Shown in pieces: positions 56,691 to 64,000 of a DNA stretch of 64,000 nt. The stretch is from Methylocystis heyeri (GTDB taxonomy: Bacteria > Pseudomonadota > Alphaproteobacteria > Rhizobiales > Beijerinckiaceae). The notes under the pieces were generated by a model. That model ran no database searches. It had not been told where the DNA came from and worked only from the letters and a program-made list of their open reading frames with translations. The position numbers and the translations under genes are program-made. Positions within the stretch are counted from its first letter, which is position 1. Each line of letters opens with the position of its first letter. The stretch is from contig NZ_CP046052.1 in NCBI RefSeq assembly GCF_004802635.2, positions 1,054,001 through 1,118,000 on the forward strand, given 5' to 3'.

Positions 56691-58229
56691 ATGGAGAGGA
56701 GCTATCCGCCAATACTAATCGTCGGCGGCGGTCTCGCCGGCGTATTCTGCGCCCTGAAACTCGCCCCCTCCCCGGTCGCGATCCTCGCGCCTTCCGGCGT
56801 CGGCGGCGCTTCGTCCTGGGCGCAGGGCGGAGTCGCCGCGGCAGTCTCGGAAGGCGATACGCCCGAAACCCATGCCGCGGATACGGTTGCTGCGGGCGCA
56901 GGAATCGTCGACGCCGACATTGCTCTCGGCGTCGCGATGGAAGCCCGGGCGCGCATCGAGGATCTCGCCGCCTATGGCGCGCCCTTCGACCGCGACGCCC
57001 AAGGCCTGCTGCAGCCCTCGCGCGAAGCCGCGCACACCCATCGCCGCATCGTCCGGGTGAAGGGCGACGTCGCCGGCCGCGCCATCATGGAGACCCTGGC
57101 GCGGCAGGTGCGCGAGACGCCTTCCATCGAGGTGATCGAGGGCGTCACGGCGTACGATATCGTCATGGCCGGAGGGCGCGTCGCCGGAATCTGCGGCCAT
57201 GACGCCGAGGGGCGCGAGCGCTTCATTCCCTGCCGCGCGCTCGTGCTGGCCACGGGAGGCGTCGGTCATCTCTACCGGGTCACCACCAATCCTCTCGACG
57301 CCTGCGGCGCCGGCGTCGCCATGGCCGCGCGCGTCGGCGCGCATATCGCCGACGCGGAATTCGTTCAGTTCCATCCCACCGCCATCGACATCGGCGTCGA
57401 TCCGGCGCCGCTCGCCACCGAGTCGCTGCGCGGCGAAGGCGCGCTGATCGTCGACCGGGACGGACGCCGCTTTTTGCTCGACGCCGACCCGGCCGCCGAA
57501 CTCGCGCCGCGCGACATCGTGGCGCGGGCGGTGTTCAGCAGCATCGCGCAGGGCAAAGGCGCTTTTCTCGATGCGAGGGCGGCGGTCGGGGAGCACTTCC
57601 CCGCGAGGTTCCCCACCGTTTACGCAAGCTGCATGGGCGCCGGGATTGATCCGGTGAAAGACGCGATTCCCATCGCCCCGGCGGCGCATTACCACATGGG
57701 CGGGATCGCCACCGACGCCAACGGCCGCACCACGGTCGCCGGCCTCTGGGCCGCGGGCGAAGTCGGCTGCACCGGGTTGCACGGGGCCAATCGCCTCGCC
57801 TCCAACTCCCTGCTGGAGGCCCTGGTCGTCGGGGCGCGGGTCGCCGTCGACATTTTGTGCAGCGACGCGCTGAACCAGTCCGTCGGCGCCCCTGCCGATC
57901 TGCCTCGCTTTGGCTACGACCCCAATGAAGGCGCGGTGATCGAGGAGCTTCGCGACGTCATGGCCTCCCATGTCGGCGTGGTGCGCGACGGCGCCGGCCT
58001 TTCTCTTGCTCTCGAGCGGATCGCCCGGCTCGGCGCGCAGACCAAAAGCTCAAGAGCGCAAAACATGCTGACGACCGCCATGCTCATCGCCAGCGCGGGT
58101 TTCGTCCGGCGCGAGAGCCGGGGCGCGCATTTCCGCTCCGATTATCCGGAAAGTTCGGCCGCGTTCGCGAAGCGCTCCCGCTTTACGCTCGGCGAGGCGC
58201 AGGAAATCGCAAGGCGGGCCGCGCCATGA
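56691..58229 (+). CDS. nadB: L-aspartate oxidase
   Basis: A 512-residue FAD enzyme that oxidises aspartate to iminoaspartate for NadA. FAD-binding [40 protein letters not shown], the active-site region [10 protein letters not shown] and [10 protein letters not shown], and [20 protein letters not shown] are intact. It starts 4 bases after the DUF4202 stop and its own stop overlaps the nadC start by four bases (ATGA), so these are translationally coupled. Confidence 0.96.
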   Translation: MERSYPPILIVGGGLAGVFCALKLAPSPVAILAPSGVGGASSWAQGGVAAAVSEGDTPETHAADTVAAGAGIVDADIALGVAMEARARIEDLAAYGAPFDRDAQGLLQPSREAAHTHRRIVRVKGDVAGRAIMETLARQVRETPSIEVIEGVTAYDIVMAGGRVAGICGHDAEGRERFIPCRALVLATGGVGHLYRVTTNPLDACGAGVAMAARVGAHIADAEFVQFHPTAIDIGVDPAPLATESLRGEGALIVDRDGRRFLLDADPAAELAPRDIVARAVFSSIAQGKGAFLDARAAVGEHFPARFPTVYASCMGAGIDPVKDAIPIAPAAHYHMGGIATDANGRTTVAGLWAAGEVGCTGLHGANRLASNSLLEALVVGARVAVDILCSDALNQSVGAPADLPRFGYDPNEGAVIEELRDVMASHVGVVRDGAGLSLALERIARLGAQTKSSRAQNMLTTAMLIASAGFVRRESRGAHFRSDYPESSAAFAKRSRFTLGEAQEIARRAAP

Positions 58230-59095
58230 GCGAGCTTCCCGCCCTGCCCGCCCAAACGGTCGAGAGCGCGGTTCGCGCCGCTTTGCTCGAAGACCTCGGC
58301 CGCGCCGGCGACATCACCACCCAGGCCACCATTCCCGCTTCGGCGCGCGCCACGGCCGTGATCGCCGCGCGCGAAGCCGGCGTCGTCGCCGGCCTCGCCC
58401 TCGCCAAAGAAGCCTTTCGCCAGACCGATCCGGCGGTGAGCTTCATCCCCTGCCTCGAGGACGGAGCCCGCGCAACCGCCGGCGCCGTGATCGCCAGGAT
58501 AGAGGGACCGGCGCGCGGAATTCTCTCGGCGGAGCGGGTCGCGCTCAATTTCCTGGGCAGGCTTTCGGGCGTTGCGACTCTGACCTCGCGATATGTGGAG
58601 AAGATTTCGCACACCCGCGCCAAGGTCTGCGACACCCGCAAGACGACCCCCCTGCTCCGCGCTTTTGAAAAATACGCGGTGCGCTGCGGCGGTGGCGCCA
58701 ATCATCGCTTCGGCCTCGACGACGCGGTGCTGATCAAGGACAATCATATCGCTGTCGCCGGCGGCGTTACTGCGGCGCTCCGCGCGGCCAAGGCTTTCGT
58801 CGGCCATCTGGTCAAGATCGAGATCGAGGTCGATACGCTCGATCAGCTGCGTGAGGTTTTGAGCGCGGGCGCCGATGTCGTGCTGCTCGACAATATGCCG
58901 CCAGAAAAGCTGCGCGAGGCGGTCGGGTTGATCGGCGGGCGCATGGTGGCGGAAGCCTCCGGCGGCGTGACGCTGGACACCATCGCCGCGATTGCCGAGA
59001 CCGGCGTGGACCTCATCTCCATCGGCGCCCTGACCCACTCCGCCAGGGTGCTGGATCTGGGGTTGGATATAGAGATGGATTCCGGTCCACGGTGA
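58226..59095 (+). CDS. nadC: Nicotinate-nucleotide pyrophosphorylase (quinolinate phosphoribosyltransferase)
   Basis: A 289-residue enzyme converting quinolinate and PRPP to nicotinate mononucleotide, completing the NadB-NadA-NadC route. It has [19 protein letters not shown], the PRPP/quinolinate-binding [40 protein letters not shown] and the C-terminal [23 protein letters not shown]. Length and motifs are standard. Overlaps nadB by four bases. Last gene of the operon; no obvious terminator noted. Confidence 0.96.
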   Translation: MSELPALPAQTVESAVRAALLEDLGRAGDITTQATIPASARATAVIAAREAGVVAGLALAKEAFRQTDPAVSFIPCLEDGARATAGAVIARIEGPARGILSAERVALNFLGRLSGVATLTSRYVEKISHTRAKVCDTRKTTPLLRAFEKYAVRCGGGANHRFGLDDAVLIKDNHIAVAGGVTAALRAAKAFVGHLVKIEIEVDTLDQLREVLSAGADVVLLDNMPPEKLREAVGLIGGRMVAEASGGVTLDTIAAIAETGVDLISIGALTHSARVLDLGLDIEMDSGPR

Positions 59096-59140
59096 TGGAA
59101 TTCTCAGAGTAACTAAACAGCAAGCCTCGCGAGTTCTCGC

Positions 59141-59570
59141 CTATAGCCGATCAACACGGGTCTGGCCCGCCATGAGTATCGGGCGGAACGCCTTCAGCAC
59201 AGTCTTCAGAAATCTGTGCGAGAGTTTCGGTAGCGGCGAAGCCGGTGGCTCCAAAGAAAACGATCGCTCCAAAATGTCGTAATTATATTCGGAGACGATG
59301 ATCCAGGCTTGTTTGAATTCGCTGAGGCCGATGCGCCGGATTTCGAGCGCTGGAACCTCCACTGCGAGCTGATCGGCGCGCGGGGTTGTCCGGGTAATTG
59401 CTAGCAAGGCGAGATGCGTCAAACCATCGCCGCCTCGACTGGCGATCGCCACGCAAATGGGACGGGCTCTTACGGCCCTCTTCCTCGCCGCGCTGGCTTT
59501 GCCGAAGCCACAGATAAGGATAAGCCGGGATGATATCGCCAGATTCGATCGAAGCGCGGCGCTGAATCAT
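59141..59570 (-). pseudogene. PemK/MazF-like toxin gene with a one-base frameshift
   Basis: Read in one frame from the ATG at 59570: MIQRRASIESGDIIPAYPYL, WLRQSQRGEEEGRKS. The expected continuation RPICVAIASRGGDGLTHLAL lies in the next frame and runs to 59141. One extra base in the GC-run near 59464-59466 accounts for the break. The joined product (~143 residues) has the GD-I start and GRKSRP motif of PemK/MazF-type endoribonuclease toxins. It overlaps the antitoxin gene by 101 bases. Assembly or sequencing error is an alternative. Confidence 0.7.
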
Positions 59571-59811
59571 CCGGTGTATCCAAGACGCGGTCGATTTCCG
59601 CCAGGAATGGGCCAGCGATCTCTGGAGGCGTCTCACCTGCGCCGAAAGCCCGCTGCGGAGCGCCTGCTTTCCGCAGCCGCTCGAAATCCTCAATCGACAT
59701 CATCACGAAGCGGTCTTTGCGATGTTCCGTGATGATGACGGGCTCGCGCGCGGCGACGGCCTTGATGTCGCCGATGTTCTTGTCGAGTTCGACCGTGGTG
59801 AAGCGGCGCAT
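59470..59811 (-). CDS. Phd/YefM-like antitoxin
   Basis: A 113-residue protein whose first ~50 residues (MRRFTTVELDKNIGDIKAVA, EPVIITEHRKDRFVMMSIEDFERLRK) are the Phd/YefM DNA-binding fold. The C-terminal part, where it would contact the toxin, is followed by a tail overlapping the toxin reading frame. GAGG precedes the ATG at 59811. The gene itself is intact although its partner toxin is frameshifted. Confidence 0.8.
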   Translation of the reverse strand: MRRFTTVELDKNIGDIKAVAAREPVIITEHRKDRFVMMSIEDFERLRKAGAPQRAFGAGETPPEIAGPFLAEIDRVLDTPDDSAPRFDRIWRYHPGLSLSVASAKPARRGRGP

Positions 59812-59949
59812 GGGAACCTCTTTAATATCCAGCATATCGGGTTATTTGGCGAGATGAAGCAGGTTTTTGGCCGACCATATTATGATGCCCGACTCGAGCT
59901 TGCGTTTTTGTCCTTGCCGTTTGCCGCGGCCGCGCGATAAGAACAAAGC

Positions 59950-60720
59950 ATGGACGAGCTTTTAAACCAGATCGCCGTAAAAAAGGCTGCGCTCGATCGT
60001 TTGCGCCCGCTGTCGGGGCCGGCCCTGGCGCAGCTGCAAAAACACTATGACGTCGATCTGACCTACACGTCCAACGCGATCGAGGGCAACACCCTCACTC
60101 TACGCGAGACGGCCGAAGTCATCGAGCACGGGATTACTGTCGGCGGCAAATCGCTTCGCGATCACCTCGAGGCGGTCGATCATTATGATGCGCTGCTCTG
60201 GATGCGCGAGCTTGCGGCGGCGACCACGCCCGTCGATGAAAACGCCGTATGCGAATTGCATCGGCGCATCGTCGCTCGCAGCCAGCCTCAGATTGCAGGA
60301 ATTTACAGCCGAAACCCGCGCCGGATTGCGGGCTCCCCAGTCGTTTTCCCGAACCCGGCCAAGATTCCCCAGCTCATGGAGGAGTTCGGCGCGTGGCTGA
60401 CGACTGCGCCCGTGACGCCGGCGGCGGCCTTCGAGGCGCATTATCGCCTCACCGCCATTCATCCTTTCGCCGACGGCAACGGGCGCTCGGCGCGGCTTTT
60501 GATGAATCTTATTTTGATCCGCGGTGGCTACCCGCCGGTTGCGGTGCGGCCCGAAGATCGCAAGGCTTATCTCGATAGCCTTGAAAGCGCTTCGCTGGCG
60601 GACGATCCTGCTCCCTACCAGACTTTCATGCACCAGCGCCTGGACGCGACTTTGGCGGAGTATCTAAGCGTTTTGCGGGAAGCGCTTCCGCCGCCTATGC
60701 CCAACGCTGGGGGCGAATGA
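59950..60720 (+). CDS. Fic-family protein (AMPylase-type)
   Basis: A 256-residue protein with the Fic active site HPFADGNGRSARLL (HxFx(D/E)GNGRxxR), needed to transfer AMP from ATP to a target hydroxyl. An N-terminal TSNAIEGN matches the inhibitory helix motif (S/T)xxxE(G/N) of class II Fic proteins, where the Glu blocks the ATP site, so the enzyme should be self-restrained. No HTH domain is visible. It is flanked by toxin-antitoxin remnants. Weak ribosome-binding site. Target unknown. Confidence 0.9.
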   Translation: MDELLNQIAVKKAALDRLRPLSGPALAQLQKHYDVDLTYTSNAIEGNTLTLRETAEVIEHGITVGGKSLRDHLEAVDHYDALLWMRELAAATTPVDENAVCELHRRIVARSQPQIAGIYSRNPRRIAGSPVVFPNPAKIPQLMEEFGAWLTTAPVTPAAAFEAHYRLTAIHPFADGNGRSARLLMNLILIRGGYPPVAVRPEDRKAYLDSLESASLADDPAPYQTFMHQRLDATLAEYLSVLREALPPPMPNAGGE

Positions 60721-60742
60721 GTGAAGTATATAAGGCAAGCCG

Positions 60743-61246
60743 ATGATCGATCCGTCCTTTGCGCAAACCATGGCGCGCTACAATCAGTGGCAGAACCAAA
60801 ACCTTTTTTCCGCCGCGGACGCCTTGCCCGAGGAAGAGCGTCGCAAGGACCGTGGCGCCTTCTTCAAGTCGATCCACGCGACGCTCAATCACCTGCTATG
60901 GGCCGATCATATGTGGCTGAGCCGCTTCGCCGGGGGCCCGCAGCCCGAATGCAGCCTCGATGAATCGAGCGGCTTTCGCGCGGACTGGCAGGCGCTAAAG
61001 GACGACCGCACGCGATGCGATCTGCGGCTGATCGAATGGGCCGACAGTCTCGACACGGCGGCGCTAGGGAGCGAACTGTCCTGGTATTCGGGCCTGCTGC
61101 AAAGGACGATCACGAAGCCGAGGCGTCTCGCCGTGGTCCATATGTTCAATCACCAGACCCACCATCGAGGGCAGGTTCACGCCATGCTGACCGCGGCGGG
61201 CGCGCAGCCGCACGGGACGGATTTGATAATGATGCAGCCTGGCTAG
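60743..61246 (+). CDS. DinB-family metal-binding protein
   Basis: A 167-residue four-helix-bundle protein of the DinB/YfiT group: MARYNQWQNQNLFSAADALP, SIHATLNHLLWADHMWLSRF (first metal His) and VVHMFNHQTHHRGQVHAML (C-terminal metal histidines). Such proteins bind zinc or nickel and include thiol-dependent transferases; the DNA-damage link of the name applies to Bacillus DinB and no SOS box is seen here. 22 bases after the Fic gene. Confidence 0.88.
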   Translation: MIDPSFAQTMARYNQWQNQNLFSAADALPEEERRKDRGAFFKSIHATLNHLLWADHMWLSRFAGGPQPECSLDESSGFRADWQALKDDRTRCDLRLIEWADSLDTAALGSELSWYSGLLQRTITKPRRLAVVHMFNHQTHHRGQVHAMLTAAGAQPHGTDLIMMQPG

Positions 61247-61296
61247 CGCGGAGCGCTTGCTTTTATGCCTTAAGCTAGGCGAGCTTTTGAACAAGA

Positions 61297-61503
61297 ATGA
61301 AATATACCGTCGTTCTCGCGCATGTTCGCGGCTTCTTGGCGTTGATGGCTCGGACAAGCGTGGCCATGAAGGTGCAGTCTCGCCGTCTTAAGGGCGAGCG
61401 CAATGGCCAACCCTTGATCGCCACCCTGCAGGCGTCGCCCTACCGTGATATCGACATCGAGCCGCGGCGCGATCCTATGCCCGTGCGCGGCGTAGAGCTG
61501 TGA
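61297..61503 (+). pseudogene. Remnant of an antitoxin gene
   Basis: The C-terminal part (GQPLIATLQASPYRDIDIEP, then RRDPMPVRGVEL) looks like the tail of antitoxins that precede PIN-domain toxins in alphaproteobacteria. The first ~35 residues from MKYTVVL are not a recognisable DNA-binding domain, so the gene's 5' part seems lost or rearranged. Its stop codon overlaps the PIN gene start. Confidence 0.45.
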
Positions 61504-61565
61504 CCGGGTGGCTCCTCGACACCAATGTGCTATCGGAACGTAAGCGCAAAGCCGAGGCCGTTTAG
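61500..61565 (+). pseudogene. PIN-domain (VapC-like) toxin cut off by IS66
   Basis: GTG at 61500 overlaps the antitoxin stop and opens TGWLLDTNVLSERKRKAEAV, then TAG. WLLDTNVLSE is the N-terminus of VapC-type PIN ribonucleases with the first catalytic Asp. The homology ends at about 61539 where the IS66 terminus (GTAAGCG) begins, so only some 13 of about 140 codons remain. Confidence 0.75.
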
Positions 61566-63154
61566 GCGACGTAATTCCAGGGCATGAGAGCCTCGATGTC
61601 GCGGTTTGGCCAGCCGTTGGCGATGCGCTCGAGGGTTTGCTTGAGCCAGGCGAATGGATCGGCGCCGTTCATTTTCGCGGTGGTCAGCAGGGTCGCCAAA
61701 GTTGCCCACGTCCGGCCACCACCGTCGGAACCGGCGAAGAGCGCATTCTTTCTTGTAATGGTCTGGGGCCGGATCGCCCGCTCGACTACATTGGAGTCGA
61801 TCTCGACGTGGCCGTCGGCGAGGAACAGTTCCAAGCTGGCTCGGCGCCCCAAAGCGTAGCGGATGTGTTCGGCGAGCTTGGATTTGCCCGAGATGAGCGC
61901 CAGCTCCCGTTCCCAGCGCGCAAACAATTCGGCGACGATCGGAGCCGAGGATTGGCGGCGCGCCGCCAACCTATCGTCCGGCATCAGATCGCGAACCTGG
62001 TCTTCCACCGACCAGAGATCCTTCATCCGCTCGACCGTAGCGGTGGCCAAGCTGGAGCTGCCGGCGACATGCAGTTCGTAAAATCTTCGGCGCAGATGCG
62101 CCCAGCAGCAGGCCAGGAGCAAAGCCTTCTCGCCGCGATCTGCCCCGGCCAGCCGCTGATAGGCGGCGTAGCCATCGACTTGCAGAATGCCGTAATACCC
62201 CTTCAGATGCCGCAAGGCGCAATCGCCGGAACGGCTGTCCTCGAAGCGGTAGGCGACCATCGGCGGATCGCCGCCGCCAAAGGGCCGATCGTCTCTCGCG
62301 TAGGCCCATAAATAGGCTTTCTTCGCCTTGCCGGCGCCGGGCTCCAGCGTCGGCAACGTCGTCTCGTCGGCAAAGACGCGCGGGCTCTGCTTGATCCGCC
62401 ACAGCACATGGTCCGAAAGCGGCTCCAGTTCGAAGCCAAGCCGCCCCATCCATTGCGCCATCAGCGAACGATCAAGCTCGACCCCGTCGCGGGCGTAAAT
62501 GCCTTCCTGCCTATAAAGCGGCAGGCCGTCGGCGTATTTGGAGACGGCGATCATCGCCAACAGGGCCTCGGTGGGAATGCCGCCCTCGATAATGCGCGCG
62601 GGAGCAGGCGCCTGGATGACGCCATCGACGTCGACGTCTTTGAAGGCGTATTTCGGGCGGCGGGTGACGATCACCCGGAAGCGCGGCGGCTCGACGTCCA
62701 AGCGTTCACAAACGTCCTCGCCGATCTTGATCTTCTCCTTGCCCAGATGTTCGGCGGGTACCTCGGGCTCGATCACCACCTCGACCCGTTCAAGATGAGA
62801 GGCGAACGCCTTACGCGGACGCGGCGCCCGCTTTTGTTTGGCCGAGCCGCCCGCTTTGTCCAGCCCCGCCTTGATTTCGGCGATGCCGGTCTGGATCTCC
62901 TCAAACACGAAGGCCTGCTGTTCGGCCGCGGCAGCCCCCAGCTTTTCCGAGCGCTTGCCGAAGCGGTTTCGCTCCAGCGCCTTGAGGATCGAAGTCAGCC
63001 GGGCGATGCGTTCGTCAGCTGCCGCATTGAGGACTTTGAGGTCGCGGATTTCGCTTTCGAGCGCCTCTGTGCGCGCCGCCTTTTCGGCCATGACGCGGAC
63101 CAGCGCTTTCAGCGCGTCAACATCGTCAGGAAGCGGAAAATCGAGCATTTTCAT
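61562..63154 (-). CDS. tnpC: IS66 transposase TnpC
   Basis: A 530-residue DDE transposase. An N-terminal leucine-zipper-like coiled coil (LESEIRDLKVLNAAADERIARL), a basic region, a zinc-finger/helical part, and the catalytic core with FADETTLPTL (first Asp), GILQVDGYAAYQRL (second Asp) and DSNVVERAIRPQTITRKNAL (Glu). The C-terminal IS66 tail NGWPNRDIEALMPWNY is complete, so the gene appears functional. Confidence 0.95.
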   Translation of the reverse strand: MKMLDFPLPDDVDALKALVRVMAEKAARTEALESEIRDLKVLNAAADERIARLTSILKALERNRFGKRSEKLGAAAAEQQAFVFEEIQTGIAEIKAGLDKAGGSAKQKRAPRPRKAFASHLERVEVVIEPEVPAEHLGKEKIKIGEDVCERLDVEPPRFRVIVTRRPKYAFKDVDVDGVIQAPAPARIIEGGIPTEALLAMIAVSKYADGLPLYRQEGIYARDGVELDRSLMAQWMGRLGFELEPLSDHVLWRIKQSPRVFADETTLPTLEPGAGKAKKAYLWAYARDDRPFGGGDPPMVAYRFEDSRSGDCALRHLKGYYGILQVDGYAAYQRLAGADRGEKALLLACCWAHLRRRFYELHVAGSSSLATATVERMKDLWSVEDQVRDLMPDDRLAARRQSSAPIVAELFARWERELALISGKSKLAEHIRYALGRRASLELFLADGHVEIDSNVVERAIRPQTITRKNALFAGSDGGGRTWATLATLLTTAKMNGADPFAWLKQTLERIANGWPNRDIEALMPWNYVA

Positions 63155-63226
63155 TAGGATGATTAAAGCACAGATCCAGTGGAAACGCTCGTGTTTTCAA
63201 CGTAATCATGCCGATTTTCCGACCGT

Positions 63227-63571
63227 TCAGCCGGCGCTGACCGGGCGTTTGAGGTCGACCGGACGCACCCGTTTCCAATCCAATCCGTCAACCAGCGCCA
63301 TCAACTGGGCATGATTGAGTTGAACCTGGTTTGGCCCGATCCGCGGCCAGCAAAATTGCGATTCCTCCAATCGCTTCGAGAACAGGCACACGCCGGTCCC
63401 ATCAAACCAAACGATCTTGATTCTATCGGCTCTCTTGGCCCGGAACACATAAAGCGCGCCGTTGAACGGGTCGGCGCCGACATCGCGCACCAGCGACAGC
63501 AAACCGTCCGGGCCTTTGCGAAAATCGACCGGTTGGCTGGCCAGATAGATTTTCACGCCCGACGCGATCAT
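63227..63571 (-). CDS. tnpB: IS66 accessory protein TnpB
   Basis: A 114-residue IS66 Orf2 protein: MIASGVKIYLASQPVDFRKG, PDGLLSLV, then DPFNGALYVFRAKRADRIKIVWFDGTGVCLFSKRLE are the family signature. It is required for transposition together with TnpA and TnpC; its molecular role is not known. Start overlaps the tnpA stop by four bases. Intact. Confidence 0.95.
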   Translation of the reverse strand: MIASGVKIYLASQPVDFRKGPDGLLSLVRDVGADPFNGALYVFRAKRADRIKIVWFDGTGVCLFSKRLEESQFCWPRIGPNQVQLNHAQLMALVDGLDWKRVRPVDLKRPVSAG

Positions 63572-63957
63572 GCCGAGCGCACCGCGCGGATCACGCGACG
63601 CAGATCGGCTTCGCCAATGTCGGCGCTGACGCGGATCACTGTGGCGCCGACGGAGATTTCCACCGTTGGCGCAGACCTGCCCTCGACATCCGGCGGATTC
63701 GCGCAAGCGGTAGGCGAGGCCGTCACCGCACCTTCGCGCATCGCTTGCCGGCGCCAGCCAAAAAGCTGAGACGGCGAAATGCCCATCTCCCGCGCGGCCG
63801 CGGAAATATTCACGTCGGGATCCAGTGTCGCCGCAACAGCTCGTGCCTTGAACTCGTCAGACCACCGGCGACGGCGAGAAACCGGAGCGCCATCAAGACG
63901 ATCAACCACGGCTTCGATCAGTTGGAAACTTCTATCACCAGGCATAGGCGCAGACAT
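63568..63957 (-). CDS. tnpA: IS66 accessory protein TnpA
   Basis: A 129-residue HTH protein of the IS3/IS911-like transposase family used by IS66: RRRRWSDEFKARAVAATLDP, NISAAAREMGISPSQLFGWRRQ is the helix-turn-helix. The C-terminal half (VEISVGATVIRVSADIGEADLRRVIRAV) is typical of IS66 TnpA. Overlaps tnpB by four bases. Intact. Confidence 0.93.
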   Translation of the reverse strand: MSAPMPGDRSFQLIEAVVDRLDGAPVSRRRRWSDEFKARAVAATLDPDVNISAAAREMGISPSQLFGWRRQAMREGAVTASPTACANPPDVEGRSAPTVEISVGATVIRVSADIGEADLRRVIRAVRSA

Positions 63958-64000
63958 AGATGCTCACAGCAGTACAAATTGTGCTGCTATTGATAGCTGG

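Larger units (their letters stand above)
61540..64000 (-). mobile_element. IS66-family insertion sequence (right end beyond window)
   Basis: Contains tnpA, tnpB and tnpC in the standard IS66 order, read on the minus strand. The tnpC-proximal end begins GTAAGCGCAAAGCC at 61540, the GTAA-type terminus expected for the family. The matching inverted terminus is not present by 64000. The 8 bases before it (ATCGGAAC, 61532-61539) are the expected target duplication, to be found again outside the window. Confidence 0.85.

Overview
The window is GC-rich chromosomal DNA of an alphaproteobacterium, most likely of the Hyphomicrobiales (Rhizobiales). The evidence is a PopZ-type polar organiser, a DnaE2 polymerase and lexA under GAAC-N7-GAAC SOS boxes, a ROSE-type RNA thermometer on a small heat-shock gene, the lexA/comEC/gltX/gltA neighbourhood, and dense dispersed palindromic repeats of a kind I associate with methanotrophs such as Methylocystis and Methylosinus. 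That genus-level guess is memory, not a search. No rRNA, tRNA or CRISPR array was seen.

Layout. 0-5.7 kb: AraC-type regulator, outer-membrane beta-barrel, TonB-C-like secreted protein, MarC membrane protein, Kbp-like BON-LysM protein, small secreted protein, glutathione S-transferase and a small membrane protein, punctuated by repeat family A. 5.8-12.3 kb: nine-CxxCH multiheme cytochrome, RlmJ, RNase T2, a periplasmic protein, a DUF459/SGNH protein and a small membrane protein. 12.3-18.5 kb: glutamate synthase gltB-gltD. 19-28.5 kb: Hsp20 with ROSE thermometer, lysophospholipase-like hydrolase, TonB-like protein, LexA, ComEC, GltX and citrate synthase. 28.6-33.1 kb: an MmeI-like single-chain restriction-modification protein, a ParD-ParE pair and trmJ, closely packed. 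33.1-44.3 kb: GNAT, TadG-like protein, DUF4034 protein, stand-alone SOS-controlled dnaE2, DUF1269 protein, outer-membrane channel-like protein, MBL hydrolase, FtsB-like and PopZ. 44.4-54.5 kb: TolC, Pcm-like methyltransferase, Rrf2 and AsnC regulators, cysteine synthase, pyrB, GGDEF-EAL protein and a repeat-containing RgpF-like protein. 54.8-59.1 kb: nadA-DUF4202-nadB-nadC behind two ATGCTC-N5-GAGCA operators. 59.1-64 kb: accessory zone with an antitoxin plus frameshifted PemK-like toxin, Fic protein, DinB protein, and an antitoxin/PIN module cut by an IS66-family element that runs off the window.

The most unusual theme is repeat invasion of genes. A 68-bp palindromic element found intergenically at 41948-42015 has an ungapped homologue inside the dnaE2 reading frame (39353-39420). 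A GTCATTGCGA-type REP element sits in frame inside the restriction-modification gene (30878-30971). Three further genes end on the CTAG/TAG terminus of repeat copies. I did not find a convincing wholly new multi-gene system. The best candidates for new biology are these protein-embedded repeats, the DUF4202 gene inside the NAD operon, and the multiheme cytochrome.
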